This document shows, piece after piece, positions 46,650 through 59,103 of a stretch of DNA of 64,000 nucleotides. Origin of the DNA: Rosa chinensis (taxonomy: Eukaryota > Streptophyta > Magnoliopsida > Rosales > Rosaceae); the NCBI RefSeq assembly GCF_002994745.2, contig NC_037093.1, positions 31,969,884-32,033,883 of the forward strand, read 5' to 3'. How positions within the stretch are numbered: the first letter of the stretch is position 1; every line of letters begins with the position of its first letter. The notes beneath the pieces are model-generated. The model made no database searches. It saw nothing but the letters and a program-made list of their open reading frames with translations, and was not told where the DNA came from. Position numbers and translations under genes: made by a program.

Positions 46650-47726
46650 ATGGCTGATCCAACTCGACCTGAATTTGACATTTTGGACTCAGAAGGACTT
46701 GAGTAGCACCGTTGGGTTTCCGATGTAGAAACTGCCTTTGTGGCAAAAGACTACACTGCCACCATCCAAACTCCCACTAACTCCAAAGACGATGGACCGT
46801 CTAATAAGGTGAAAGCAAATGCCTTAATGTTTCTGAGGCGACATATTGATCCTAGCTTATGCTGGGAATACCTTCAGTTGAAGACACCCAAAGAACTGTG
46901 GGATGCCCTTAAGGGACGTTTTGGGAACATTCATGACACCTTGCTCCCAGAACTGACCGTTCAGTGGAATGAAATCCGCTTGCTTGACTATAAAAAGGTC
47001 AATGACTTCAACAAGGACATGTTGCGTCTAAAGGCACGTCTAAATTTCTGCGGAAAGTAACTCACAGAAGATGATATGATCCAGAAGACTCTTTCCACTT
47101 TTCCTACTTCAGCAATTATACTAGCGAACCAGTATAGGCTAGAGTATGATAACAAAATAATCACAACTTTCAATAAGCTGATCAACCTACTGCAAGTGGC
47201 TGAGAGGCATAATGAGGTTCTTTTGAGCAACAATGTCAGGCCCGTTGGGACAAAGAAAATTCCTGAAGCTAATTATGGCAAAGTCAAAGGTGGAAAGAAC
47301 CCTAATGCAAAGGGGGTTGGACGTGGTGATCCCTACCCAGGTGGCAACAATGCACCACGTGGAAAGGGACGTGGGGGTCGTGGTATGGGTCGTGGAGGCC
47401 CTCCCAATGTATGGTGCAGAGATGGTGGTGCTGGCCCTAGTGGTCATGGAAACAAGGTGCAAAGGGCACCTAAGAACCCTTCAGTCAAACAGGGTAGAGT
47501 TGGTAATGAACCATGCTATAGGTGTGGAGTCATGGGGCATTGGTACAAGAATTGTCAAGCAAGCAACAGAGTAGCAGCCAATTACAAGAGGTATAAGGAG
47601 TCTAAAGAACAAGAGGCTCACTATATGGAAGAAGGAGGCAATGACCCAGACGTCAATCTCATAATTGCAGACTTCAATGGCAACAAGAAACTTGCTCAGT
47701 CAATGGATGCTTCAGATTTCAACTGA
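46650..47726 (+). pseudogene. Copia-B gag with two in-frame stops
   Basis: ATG 46650 opens MADPTRPEFDILDSEGLE, then TAG (46704-46706, replacing what is usually Trp before HRWV). The nucleocapsid/UBN2 region follows (ANALMFLRRHIDPSLCWEYL..PKELWDALKGRFG). A TAA lies at 47058-47060. Then come a Gly/Arg-rich basic stretch (about 47320-47400), the zinc knuckle CYRCGVMGHWYKNC (CX2CX4HX4C), and the end at the stop near 47724. It would form the virus-like particle shell and bind RNA. Confidence 0.9.
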
Positions 47727-48052
47727 TCTGCTTTATTTATTTTATTTTCCAAAAACAGTTGTGAAGGCATAACGCCTCATTTTTAATTAGACTATTACGT
47801 AGTCTTAAAGTTTATTTCAATAATCGTTTGATGAATTAGATTTCTAAACAAGACCTTGATTTGATTATCGTTGGCTTATTAATAAATTTCGGATTTTATT
47901 CTGAAGCATTGAATTTATTCGATTTTTATGTGCTACACATATTCACATGGTTCGAAAAAGCACTATAAAGATGTAAAGCAATACATCTAGAGAAAAATTA
48001 TTAGAATGAAAAAAAATTATCATCCTACTAAAATAGACATGCTCTAAAGAAT
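47727..48052 (+). other. Gag-pol interval of Copia-B
   Basis: AT-rich, with stops in all forward frames. A functional copy would probably be open or use a frameshift here, so this may be decay or a spliced subgenomic arrangement. Confidence 0.4.
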
Positions 48053-51000
48053 ATGAGTTATATTTTCAAAAGTAATAATACCCCCCATTTATTTGTAGGA
48101 ATGAATCGAGGAGAACTTGAGTGCTTAATTGATAGTGGGACTACCCACACCATATTAAGGAATAGGCAATTATTTATTGAATTAATAGCCTATAATTCCT
48201 CTGTGACTGCGATGATTGGATCATCACAAGTAATAAAAGGGCGAGGAACTGCCAAATTTTTGCTGCCTCATGGCACAATATTTAAAGTCACAGACGCTCT
48301 ATATGCACCAAGAGCTAATCGAACCTTGTCAAGTTTCAAAGATATTTGTGCCAACGGTTATCATGTAGAAACACACTGTGAGAATGGAACTGAATACCTT
48401 TATATTACCTCTAATGAATGTGGAAGGGAACGCATTTTAAAGAAACTTATGAGTCAATCTAGTGGACTGTACCTCACTACGATTCGGATCATTGAATCAT
48501 ATGTTGTCACCAACAATGAAATATGGGACACTAACTCATACAGGCTTTGACATGACCGCCTAGGGCACCCTGGTCGTGACATGATGATCCGTATTTTGAA
48601 GAACTCACACGGACATCCTTTCTTTCGAGTGAAAAATAAAATGGGAGAAAAATCCTCCACACTGAAAGGTGTTGGTCCTCGTATTGCTCAAATGCAACCA
48701 TTACTTTCTGAAGTACCAGAAGCACTACCTCCCTCCCATTATGCCTCGTTGACTATTTCAAAGGCACATCACTCGTTTTGCAAAGCCTGCTCTTTAGCAA
48801 AAATAGGATCGAGACCTTCCTATGCTAAAGATACAAAACAAAACATTCCATTCTTACAAAAGATACAAGGAGACATCTGTGGACCTATCCATCCAGAATG
48901 CGGACCATTCAAGTACTTTATGGTTCTGGTGGATGCCTCGACACGCTGGTCACATGTCGTTTTATTGTCCACAAAAAATGCTGCATTTGCAAAACTCCTA
49001 GCACAGATTATACGCTTAAGGGCTTACCACCCTGATCATCGTATCAAGTCTATAAGGCTTGATAATGTTGGAGAGTTTACATCAAAAGTATTTGATGATT
49101 ATTGCATGTCTATTGGGATCGATGTAGAACATCCTATACCCCATGTGCATACACAAAATGGTCTCGCAGAAGCCACCATCAAAAGGCCACAGATGGTGGC
49201 TAGGGCATTGATTATGCGCACCAACCTGCCTATATCTGCATGGGGTTATGTAATATTGCACGCAGCTTTACTCATTCGTTTCAGACCCATTGCTAGCCAA
49301 CCATTTTCTGCGTACCAGTTGGTAACTGGATATGAGCCTGACATTTCACACTTACGTATATTTGGTTGCGCAGTATATGTGCCTATTGCGCTTCCACAGC
49401 GCACTAAAATGGGTCCTCAGAGACGATTAAGTATTTATGTTTGATACGAATCTCCAACAATTATACGCTATTTGGAACCCTTGACAGGCAATCTCTTTAC
49501 CGCTAGATTTGCAGATTGTCACTTTGATGAGACAGTCTTCCCTTCGTTAGGGGGAGAAAGGAAAAAGGATTTTCCAAGGGAACGACAGGAATTGTCGTGG
49601 TTTGTTCCCACTCTGTCTCATTTTGATCCCAGCACTTCACAATGTGAAAGTGAAGTGAAAAGAATAATCGATCTTCAGAACGTAGCAGATTCGATGCCTG
49701 ATGCATTTACTGATATCGCAAAAGTGACGAGATCACATATACCAGCTGCAAATGTGTCTGCAAGGTTAGAAGTCCCCAACAAGGGGCACGGTACCGCATA
49801 TAGAGGCACTACAACCACACTTAGTGGAGGTATGGTTGAGACCGTGGCTCCTCAAAGGAAGAGGGGGAGGCCACTTGGTTCGATTGACACTCACCCAAGG
49901 AAGAAGAGGGCGAGTAAGGCACAAACTGATCCATTAATCATCAATGTAGAGAATCCCTCTTATGAGATTGTCTCTGATTATAGTTATGTCCATGAATCAA
50001 TACTGGAGGACGCTCCGATGTTTGAAATGATTCCAGAGAACAAAGAAATCTCAATGGATTATGAGAGTGCGTATGAGTTGATAGAAAGATCTTCCATACA
50101 CATTGATGATGTATTTGCATACACTGTTGCTCAAGAAATCATAGAGCACAATGATATCGAACCACGCTCTGTTTCAGAATGTCAACAAAGAGCAGATTGG
50201 CCTAAATGGAAAGAAGCAATCCAGGCAGAATTAGATTCTCTGACAAAGAGACAGGTATTTGGTCCGGTAGTGCTAACCCCACCAAGTGTAAAGCCTGTAG
50301 GACATAAATGGGTCTTTGTTAGAAAGCGTAATGAGAAGAATGAAGTCCTGAGGTACAAGGCTCGCCTTGTGGCACAAGGTTTCTCCCAATGCCCTGGAAT
50401 TGACTACGAGGAGACATACTCTCCCGTAATGGACATTATAACGTTCCGCTACTTAGTTAGCCTAGTAGTTTCCGAAGGATTGGAAATGCAGCTTATGGAT
50501 GTGGTGACTGCATATCTCTATGGGGATCTAGATTCAGAGATATATATGAAAGTGCCTGATGGCCTTACATTACCTAAGTCAAGTGACTCTAAACCACGGA
50601 GTGCGTTTGCAATTAGGTTGAAACGCTCACTTTACGGATTGAAACAATCAGGGCGGATGTGGGATACCCGTCTAAGTGACTACTTGATTGGGAAGGGATA
50701 TAAGAACGATGAATTATGCCCCTGCGTATTCATAAAGAAAACAAGTTCCGGATTTGCAATTGTAGCAGTATATGTCGATGATATGAACATAATAGGTACT
50801 CTTGATGAAATAAGAGAAACCGCGAGCTACTTGAAATCTGAATTTGAGATGAAGGATCTTGGGAAAACTCGATTTTGTCTAGGCCTTGAACTAGAACACC
50901 GAGTTTGTGGAATACTAATCCACCAGTCTGCGTATGTCCAAAAGATGCTCAGGCGATTTAACATGGACAAAGCGCATCCTGCTAGCACTCCCATGATCGG

Positions 51001-51853
51001 TCGAAGTTTGGATGCAAGGAAAGATCCATTTCGTCCAAAGGAAGATGATGAAGAGGTGTTGGGAGCTGAAATTCCCTATCTAAGTGCAATAGGCGCATTA
51101 TTGTACTTAGCCCAATGTACTCGACCAGACATTGCATTCTCAGTGAACTTGTTAGCTAGATTTAGCTCAGCGCCAACGCAGCGTCATTGGAATGGTATCA
51201 AGAACATTTTCCGATACCTAAAAGGAACCATTGACTTGGGACTGTTCTTTCCCTACAGAGAGACAAGAGGGACCACAGATGGAACTGCAATCCCTGAAGG
51301 AAATATTGATGGCGAAAGTGCCACTTACTACACCGAAACGCCAAATGATGTTTTGGTTGGTTTTGCTGATGTTGGGTATCTCTCTGACCCACATAAAGGT
51401 CGTTCCCAAACTGGTTATGTATTTACCATTGGGAACACGACGATATCTTGGAGATCAACCAAGCAAACCCTTGTGGCTACCTCCTCGAACCACTCAGAGA
51501 TCATCGCTCTACATAAGGCGGTTCGTGAGTGTGTATGGTTAAGAGCTATCATCACACATATTCGAGGGACTAGTGGTTTGAGTTCTACCACTGAAAAGCC
51601 TACTTGCATTTATGAAGATAATGCAGCTTGCATCGAACAGATAAAGCTAGGATATATCAAGGGTGATAATACAAAACACATATCGCCAAAGTTTTTCTAT
51701 AATCAGCAACAACAGGCCCTCCTCAAGATTCAAGTGAATCAAGTAAGGTCTGAGGAGAATGTGGCAGATTTGTTCACCAAATCATTGCCTAAGGCCATAT
51801 TTGAGAAATATGTGAAAAGCATAGGAATGCGAAGACTTTCCAAACTCCCGTAA
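48053..51853 (+). pseudogene. Copia-B pol: protease, integrase, reverse transcriptase, RNase H; two in-frame stops
   Basis: One frame throughout. The protease motif is ECLIDSGTTHTILRN. At the GAG-pre-integrase region a TGA (48548-48550) replaces the Trp of LWHDRLGHPG. Integrase has the CKAC finger half (HSFCKAC), GDICGPI, SIRLDNVGEF and LAEATIKRP. A second TGA is at 49442, followed by YESPTIIRYLEP. Then comes a linker with a basic KRGRPLGS stretch (AT-hook-like). Reverse transcriptase has VFVRKRNEKNEV, LMDVVTAYLYGDLD, SLYGLKQSGR and AVYVDDMN. RNase H has GFADVGYLSD and YEDNAACIEQ and ends ..MRRLSKLP. RNase H carries GFADVGY where GYADAGY is usual. The length matches an intact pol. Confidence 0.92.
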
Positions 51854-52052
51854 TTAATGTAAGTATTAGGGGGAGGTGTAGATGGCAGGGGGAGTCTAAC
51901 ACACACATGTCATACTTAAATGTAAAATATCTGTTGTGCTCTTTTCCTTCGACCAAGGTGTATTTTTTATCCCACTGAGTTTTTTTTCTGTTACTTGGCA
52001 AGGTTTTTAGTGAGGTAACAACTCATGCACCATTTGGTCTTTGACTTGGCAC

Positions 52053-52061
52053 AAGGGGGAG
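52053..52061 (+). other. Copia-B polypurine tract
   Basis: AAGGGGGAG directly before the 3' LTR, the plus-strand priming site. Confidence 0.85.
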
Positions 52062-52275
52062 TGTTAAAGGAAAAACAGATTATATGCCTTCGTCAAAGGA
52101 ACTGACGGAGAGGGAATCAAGGAATCAACGATTACCATCAATCAGCACAATTAAAGATCAATCAACATTCAATATATTTAATGTAATTCATATTTCCGTT
52201 GTAATCCTCTCCCTATATAAGGGGACTGTGAAATGGAATAAGTAGACCAATTCCAATCCCAATTTTACTTTTACA
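52062..52275 (+). repeat. Copia-B 3' LTR
   Basis: 214 bp, same length and ends as the 5' LTR. ACTAG follows at 52276-52280. Confidence 0.95.
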
Positions 52276-52280
52276 ACTAG

Positions 52281-54247
52281 AAATATATATCATAACCCCC
52301 ACATTACTTGATATTAAATGTTCTTAAAGACATGTTTATAAATATTTACAGGAGTTTTAGCTAGAGCTTACCCCACATCACTAAGAAAGATGCTCTTCAT
52401 GAGAGAATACTAAATGCTAAGAGTACTCATAACAGAATCAGATATATAAGACCAATGGTAATAATAAGCATTAAAGAATACTAATGAAATAGTTAAAATT
52501 TCAAATAGTATCACCACTATTGAAATTAAAAATAACTTCTTATTGACTCATTAAAGAAAAATAAAACTTCTCACGAATTAAACTTATAAGTATTGTAGGA
52601 GCATTCTTGTTTATGAGATAACTTGTTGTAATTGTGTATACATTGGCTAACACAAAGGGCATTTGTATATCTCATAATGCACATAGAAATTAAATTGTGA
52701 AAGTAAAAGAAAACGTACTATCTTTATTTCCTTCTCTGCAATTACTCAAGAACTCAATCAATATTACAGCTAATAACTCAACTAAATTTTAATAATTAGA
52801 CAAAATTAATAGTATCACCACAATTTGAAGCAGCATTATTTTAGATATGAAAGAAAAGTAAATAATCATTCATTATAATATGCAACTCCAACAAAATATA
52901 AGTTCCTCAAAACAAAAGACAAAGGTCATTTTTAATTGACATGGCAACATATAAAGAGCTACAATAGACTTCAAGGTCAATTGCATTCATAATATAACTG
53001 TTAACATATTTAATTGTATGCAATCAATTATTATATGTATGTAAATACAATCGAATAACTCATAAAACCAGTAATCAAAATGTACATACCTCGAGTAGCA
53101 ACATTTTATATATTATAGGAAATATTAGTTTCATATAACGGTAAATTAACTAGTCATAAATCAAGAATAGCGAACCTGATATCATGGCAGAATAATTTTC
53201 ATTGAAAGCAAATTTAATTTGTAAAGATGATTTGATAGAAAATAGGCTTTTGTATATAAATCAATTAACTGTAACATGCATATGGATGTACCTGCTTGCT
53301 GGCTACTAGCACTTACATAATTTAATCCCGATTTTATAATTTGCATATGTATGGAAAACTCATATGCATTGAATATGAATTTATATGCCAAATGATATAA
53401 TTGTAACTACAAAATGTTAAGTAATCAATGTGCATGATTGAGAAGGAGTGAGACTAAGAATACGTGATTGAACGATCTCATGAATATAATAAAATATAAA
53501 TATATATTTCTTACAGAACAAAAGTTAGTTATGCCGTAGAAGTGGTTTAGGATTCCTTCGTCATGGTAGAGGCTAGTGTATGTATATTGCGTCACTAATT
53601 CCTCCGTCAACTTTGGCATTTGAGAAATTTTTCCTATCAAGAATTAGTTGATTTCAACGATTAATTAGTATACATGCAAAGCAAGATGCAATTAGCATAT
53701 TCAAGGACAATATAAACTAATAATTGAAAGAAAAATATTAAGGTATTCATAAGTTGAGAAATAAAGAAGAAGCCAAATGTGCAATATTGATTGTGACTTC
53801 TCGAACTTCACATTGTCCGTTATTGTCAGAAATTCCACTCGAATATTCTCTTAGAACAGTGCGCTTGCACGCCTCGACTCGATAAGTTTTCCTATATAAA
53901 AATCTATATATTATATTATCTTCTTGCTTTATTTTATTTTCTCATCTATATCATTATTCTTATTTCCTAAGATATTACCATATTATTTTGTCTTTTATTT
54001 TACAGGAATTCCGTCCCATATTTTTTACACTCGATTTGAATCAAATTCCCTTCTACTTGTGCAAGACATGCACTCGATTCACTACTCTACTATTCACTTG
54101 AGAGTGGTTTATGAAAATGACCTAATCCTCTTTTTCTAGCTACGAGGAAGTACCTTTACTCATCTTGCTAGGGAGAGGAATCATGCTGCGCTCATACCCT
54201 TTGTCGTTGGGCTTTCAGTAATAGACCTTGTAATGTCTTTTTTAATT
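52281..54247. other. Intergenic, very AT-rich, no gene seen
   Basis: The interrupted Copia-A does not resume here: no RNase H or LTR sequence is visible. There are only short AT-rich ORFs. Confidence 0.6.
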
Positions 54248-54264
54248 ATACTCCTCCCATACTT

Positions 54265-54366
54265 TTTTTTTTGGATCAAATACAACAACTAGTCTATTGT
54301 AAGTCGAACTCACGATCTCCACTTACAAATGGGAGACTTATGTCATTAGACCAAATGGTACTGGGA
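54265..54366 (-). mobile_element. tRNA-derived SINE with 17-bp target duplication
   Basis: On the minus strand it starts CCCAGTACCATTTGGTCTAA (A-box region), has GTGAGTTCGACTT (B-box-like, compare GGTTCGANTCC) and ends in an A-tail (poly-T on the plus strand at about 54264-54272). ATACTCCTCCCATACTT occurs at 54248-54264 and 54367-54383, a perfect 17-bp duplication typical of LINE-machinery insertion. It is too short and structurally poor to be a functional tRNA gene. Confidence 0.8.
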
Positions 54367-54383
54367 ATACTCCTCCCATACTT

Positions 54384-55224
54384 ATACTTGAGGAGATTAT
54401 CACTAGATAATTTAACTAATATCTTTGATTCAATAAAATTTACATTTCTTCTATAAAAAAAAAGTGTACATCTAACAATGAATTATTTTCAGTAAACTGT
54501 TTCTCTCACAATTGAATATTAAATTAAAAACGTGAGGAATACGTATTAATTGAAAGTGTGCATTAAATAATTAGGATATATATTTAAAATTTCTCTTGAC
54601 ACTCTAACAACACAACTGCCCCTTGTGTATTCGATTAGAAGTCTATTGGATTATTTTGTATTTTAAAATTTCTTAAAAATTTTGTGATATTCAATTCAGA
54701 TTTTAAAGAGTCCGGTGATATTCACAAGCGGATTGATTTTGAAAATAAATGCTTGATTGAGTAGCATCCAGAGTGTTTGGTATAAATAGTAGACGTGAGA
54801 TTTGAATGTATTTTTTTAATTTTATTTTTCTGAAAACACCTCACTCAAACGGTAACAGAGAACGAACTGAGCTCCGCCTCTGATCGCAAACTGACCTCCA
54901 CAGATGATCGTCGGAAAGCTCAATCATTTGAACGAACCACCACGTCGTCCTCCACCACAGATCATTGCTATAATAAATAAGCTCGATCTCCACTTGAGGT
55001 TTTATTTTCATTTGGATTATATTAATTTCCAATTTTATAATTACGTGCTGCTTGAGATTCTAGGTTTTTTTTTACTGTAATCAAATTTGACGATTGATTC
55101 AAAATTGAAGGGTTATTATCTCCCATGGAAATTAGTATGCGATTTCTATATATTGTAACCTAATCGTTTACTATTGGTTAAATTATCAGGAACAATTGGA
55201 GAATCCGACGACATTTTTTCGGTC

Positions 55225-55290
<66 letters not shown>

Positions 55291-57124
55291 ATTGTGAGTA
55301 TACGGCATTTTGTGTATGTGTTAATAACGTTTTTGCAGAAACTTAACCATATGTGAATTCTGGTTGGGTGTGAAATCAGTAATGGAAGTAGATGTGATTT
55401 TTTTTATTTTTTATTTTTTATGTTAATCACAGTTAGATGCAATTCTGTTGGGTTAGAATTTGTCTTTTGGAGTTTCAAGAGCTTCAGGACTTGACATTGT
55501 GTATCGCATCTTTTAGGACTGATTAGAAGCAATCCCAATGAACATTGGTTTGGTTGGAGATGACAGAGAATTGGCAGACTTCTGTAACCTCACTTTCGCC
55601 ATTTTAGATTTCTGACTTTTTTTATAAGTTGATCGTGCAATGAGGTCAATACCAACCTAAAAGTTTTGATAATGATTCTGATTCTAAATCTGATAGTGAT
55701 TTTTCAAGTTTTGTGAAGTAAAAGGTTTTTGAGGTTCTCCAATATTATGTTAGACTCTGGGAATTCAAGCTTTTAGTAATACTGATTATTCATCATGGAT
55801 TAGGGCTTTAGGCTATGACCCTATGGCTGTACGTTTTAACCTGGCACATGTTTATAATCTTTTGAACCGTTCTATTCTTTTATCTGGATTGCTATTAGAT
55901 GCATTGTACTCTTTTGCTCTGAAGAATTGAAATTGATAGGCTCAGGTTTAATCTCAGGTATTCCCAATACCCTTATTTCTTGGTTGTTGGTCTCATCCTT
56001 TGTTTTCATGGGAACTATATGAAGCCCAGGTAGTATGGTCCTGTAGTTAAGCTTCTGGTATTGGGACAAAAACTTGGCGCTATATGCAAGAGTATATAAA
56101 CATCTTAATCTATGTGCCGCAATGGTTCCCGTCTTCTTGACGCTTTTGCTTGCAAAGAGAACTATTGAGACAGCGAGTTATTTGTCATTTCCCCTTCAAA
56201 ATATGTGTGTTTTCACTATTAACAATAAGCATTGGTGCATGTAGTTGAATGGGATATGCATAACAATAGGTCAACTCAGAAATATAGTATCTGACTATCT
56301 GTAGAAAACCTGGTAGAAATGAGTTGATTTTTCACCAAGTTTTTTTTTCTCTCGTTTGATGATGGCAGCAGTCAGAAAACTTTAAACCACTAAAGGACCA
56401 TGACCATACATGTTGATACTACCCACAGTTTTGTCTCATATCTACTTAGTGTTTGACACTTCTTTTTGTACTAAGACTGCAGACTTCATTCCATACTAAC
56501 AATTCAGCTGCACACCCAAAATTTCTTATATTATTCTTGTCAGCTACTACTTAGTTTGTTGATTTTCTCTTTCCAACTTTTTATGCCTTCTATTCTAGGT
56601 TTTGCGGAGCAGCAAATAAGTTTTGTGAGAACTGACCAACTATATCATGATTAGGTGTATGGAGTTCTTTTTATATGTTTGTCATTCATGCCACATGATT
56701 CTTAGTTGTGGATTTGACATGATGCCATCTATGTTCGTACTTGAGGAATTAAACAACCCCTTGGCTACTGCTACTTATCATTCTTCGGATTTTTTATTTT
56801 TATTAATTTTTAAATTGATAGCCTCATTCTTGTGTTAGTGGCATTGTAGACAATGTCTTTTTGTTAACATAATCTCTCTTACTCCTTCCCCCTATGATGT
56901 TCTTGCAGGCAAAGTTTGCTCAAGATTTGGAAGGTTTCCTGGACTGATTTTAGAAAGAAGGATGATGATACAGTGGTAGAGAGTTACATATATAATACTG
57001 ATTCCCGTTGTGAAATCAGTGAATCATTATAGACCTTTGGAAGAAAATAGTTTATAAAAGAAAATTTACACTTGAATTTGGTTAGTCTGAGTCTCTCTCT
57101 CTCTCCGGTCCAACTTCCATTTTC
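54384..57124. other. Intergenic to 5' region of the PPR gene
   Basis: No domain recognised. 54840-55200 is less AT-rich and could be a transcribed leader, perhaps with splice sites (for example TTATCAG|GAACAATTGG near 55191). Contains the (CT)n tract listed separately. Confidence 0.35.
55227..55288. repeat. (CT)n microsatellite, ~62 bp
   Basis: Almost perfect CT dinucleotides with one GCT interruption. Such GA/CT tracts are frequent in plant 5' leaders. Confidence 0.95.
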
Positions 57125-58824
57125 ATGGCATTTCAGGGCACTTCACGCCGTGTCCTATCATCGCTGCCATCTCTCAGCAGCAGAGCCAGGTACTACCCAA
57201 TGCTTCACCTTCATTCACCAATTTCTTCGTCTCTCTTTTCAACTCTTAATGCTCAATCCCAACATGAATATGTCAAATTCAATCCCAACCAGTCTTCTTC
57301 TCATGACGAACCTTTTGTTCTTCACCAGCTCTCTGTTCTGTTACCAATCCCCCATCAAATTTTACCTCCAAAACAATTTGACCCCACTGATTCGAATAAG
57401 AAGGTAGAATCTGTTAGGGCTGTGGATGGGTTTTTAATGCCCGACGAGAAATTACGTGGGGTTTTTCTTCAGAAATTGAAGGGTATAGCTGTAATTGAGC
57501 ATGCGCTCGACAATGTTGGTGTGGATTTGAGCGTTGATGTTGTTGCACAAGTAGTGAATAGAGGTTGTTTAGGCGGTGAAGCAATGCTTGTGTTTTTTAA
57601 TTGGGCGATTAAGAAGCCAAATGTAGCTAAGCATGTTCATACATACCATATAATCCTCAAAGCATTGGGTAGAAGAAAGTTCTTTAATTATATGATGGAA
57701 GTTTTGAATGGCATGAGGAGCCAAGACATACGTCTCGATTTGGAGACTGTGTCGATTGTGATGGATAGTTTTGTGAGGGCTGGACATGTCTCGAAAGTAA
57801 TCCAAGTGTTCCGAAACTCGGCAGAGTTTGGGTTGGATTGCGATACTGAGTGTCTGAATGTGCTTCTGCAGTGTCTGTGTCAGCGGTCTCATGTAGTGGC
57901 TGCAAATTCGTTTCTTAATTTTGTGAAGGGGAAGTGCGATTCAATGGCACTACGTATAACATTGTTATTGGTGGGTGGTCGAAATATGGTAGAGTTGGTG
58001 AGATGGAGAGGACTTTGGAAGCAATGGTAGCAGATGGGTTTAGTCCTGATAGTGCAACTTTCAGTTACATTCTTGAGGGTCTAGGAAGAGCTGATCGGAT
58101 TGACGATGCAGTTGAGATTTTTGAGAGCATGAAGGGGAAAGGTTGCGTGCCAGACAACATTACATACAATGCAATGATCTCTAACTTCATCTCTGTTGCG
58201 AATATTGATGAATGTGTAAACTACTTCAAGAGTATGTCGAGTAATGCTTGCGATCCAAATGTTGATACTTATACCAAATTGATTGCTGGTTTCCTTAAAG
58301 CCCGGAAAGTGGCGGATGCACTGGAGATGTTTGATGAGATGTTAAGTCGAGGATTTGTTCCTACTACGGGGACTATAACCTCTTTTATGGAACCCCTATG
58401 TAGCTATGGTCAACCATATGCTGCTATGATGATCTACCAGAAAGCAAGAAAGGTCGGATGTAGAATATCATTGACTGCTTATAAGCTATTGCTTATGCGC
58501 CTTTCTAGATTTGGTAAATGTGGAATGTTGCTAAACATTTGGGAAGAGATGCAGGAATGTGGATATGCTTCTGATATCGAAGTTTATGAGTATGTAATCA
58601 GTGGACTTTGCAACATTGGGCAGCTTGAAAATGCTGTACTTGTCATGGAAGAGTCTCTACAAAAAGGTTTTTGCCCAAGCAGGCTTACCTATAGCAAACT
58701 AAGTAACAAACTTCTTGCTTCAAATAAGTTAGAGAGGGCTTATAAGCTATACTTGAAGATTAAAGCTGGTTGTCGTTTTGACAAGACACAGAGAATTTGG
58801 CGTGCTAGGGGATGGCATTTCTGA
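57125..58824 (+). pseudogene. P-type PPR protein gene (organellar RNA binding) with a single-base frameshift
   Basis: ATG 57125 opens an Arg/Ser-rich N-terminus almost free of acidic residues (MAFQGTSRRVLSSLPSLSSR), a likely mitochondrial targeting peptide. From about residue 160 there are tandem 35-residue PPR motifs of the P class, for example [70 protein letters not shown] and [20 protein letters not shown]. About nine or ten are visible, with no E or DYW domain. The frame changes at 57934: GGGAAGTGCGATTC needs one more G (..AAG GTG CGA TTC) to run on as [14 protein letters not shown]. Together the parts give about 565 residues and a stop at 58822-58824. The overall phrasing recalls the Arabidopsis At5g43820 type. 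The frameshift may be an assembly error or real inactivation. Confidence 0.8.
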
Positions 58825-59103
58825 ACTGACATCTCTTGTGTTGCCAAGATATAATCTTTCTTTCCTTCGTACAGCCAGTAGTTGACTTACCCGCTAGAAG
58901 AGTCGTTGTTCTAGTAAGTGTATGTGTGACACTCCTAAAGTTTTGGATAAATGCCTGCTTAATACATAAAAGTTCTTATCTTGAGCACTCACATATATCA
59001 AGCACTGTATTAGTCATGTATTGCACATAAGCTATAATTTCTGCATGCAAGTATATTTCTCTAGGTTTGCAATTTTGTATTAACTGGCTTTTGACTTTTG
59101 TAG

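Larger units (their letters stand above)
44614..52275 (+). mobile_element. Copia-B: complete LTR retrotransposon, 7.7 kb
   Basis: LTRs of 214 bp (44614-44827 and 52062-52275) begin TGTTAAAGG and end TTTTACA. They are flanked by the 5-bp duplication ACTAG. Counting by eye, the LTRs differ at about 12 positions, mostly transitions, i.e. roughly 5-6% divergence. Order: LTR, unusual ~1.8-kb leader, gag (46650-47726), pol (48053-51853: protease, integrase, reverse transcriptase, RNase H), polypurine tract and LTR. The integrase-before-RT order makes it Copia. Several in-frame stops (46704, 47058, 48548, 49442) show it is no longer autonomous. Confidence 0.95.

Noticed and set aside
54265..54366. 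tRNA gene
   Set aside because: Only A- and B-box-like words are present. The flanking 17-bp duplication and A-tail mark it as a SINE, and no cloverleaf is apparent.
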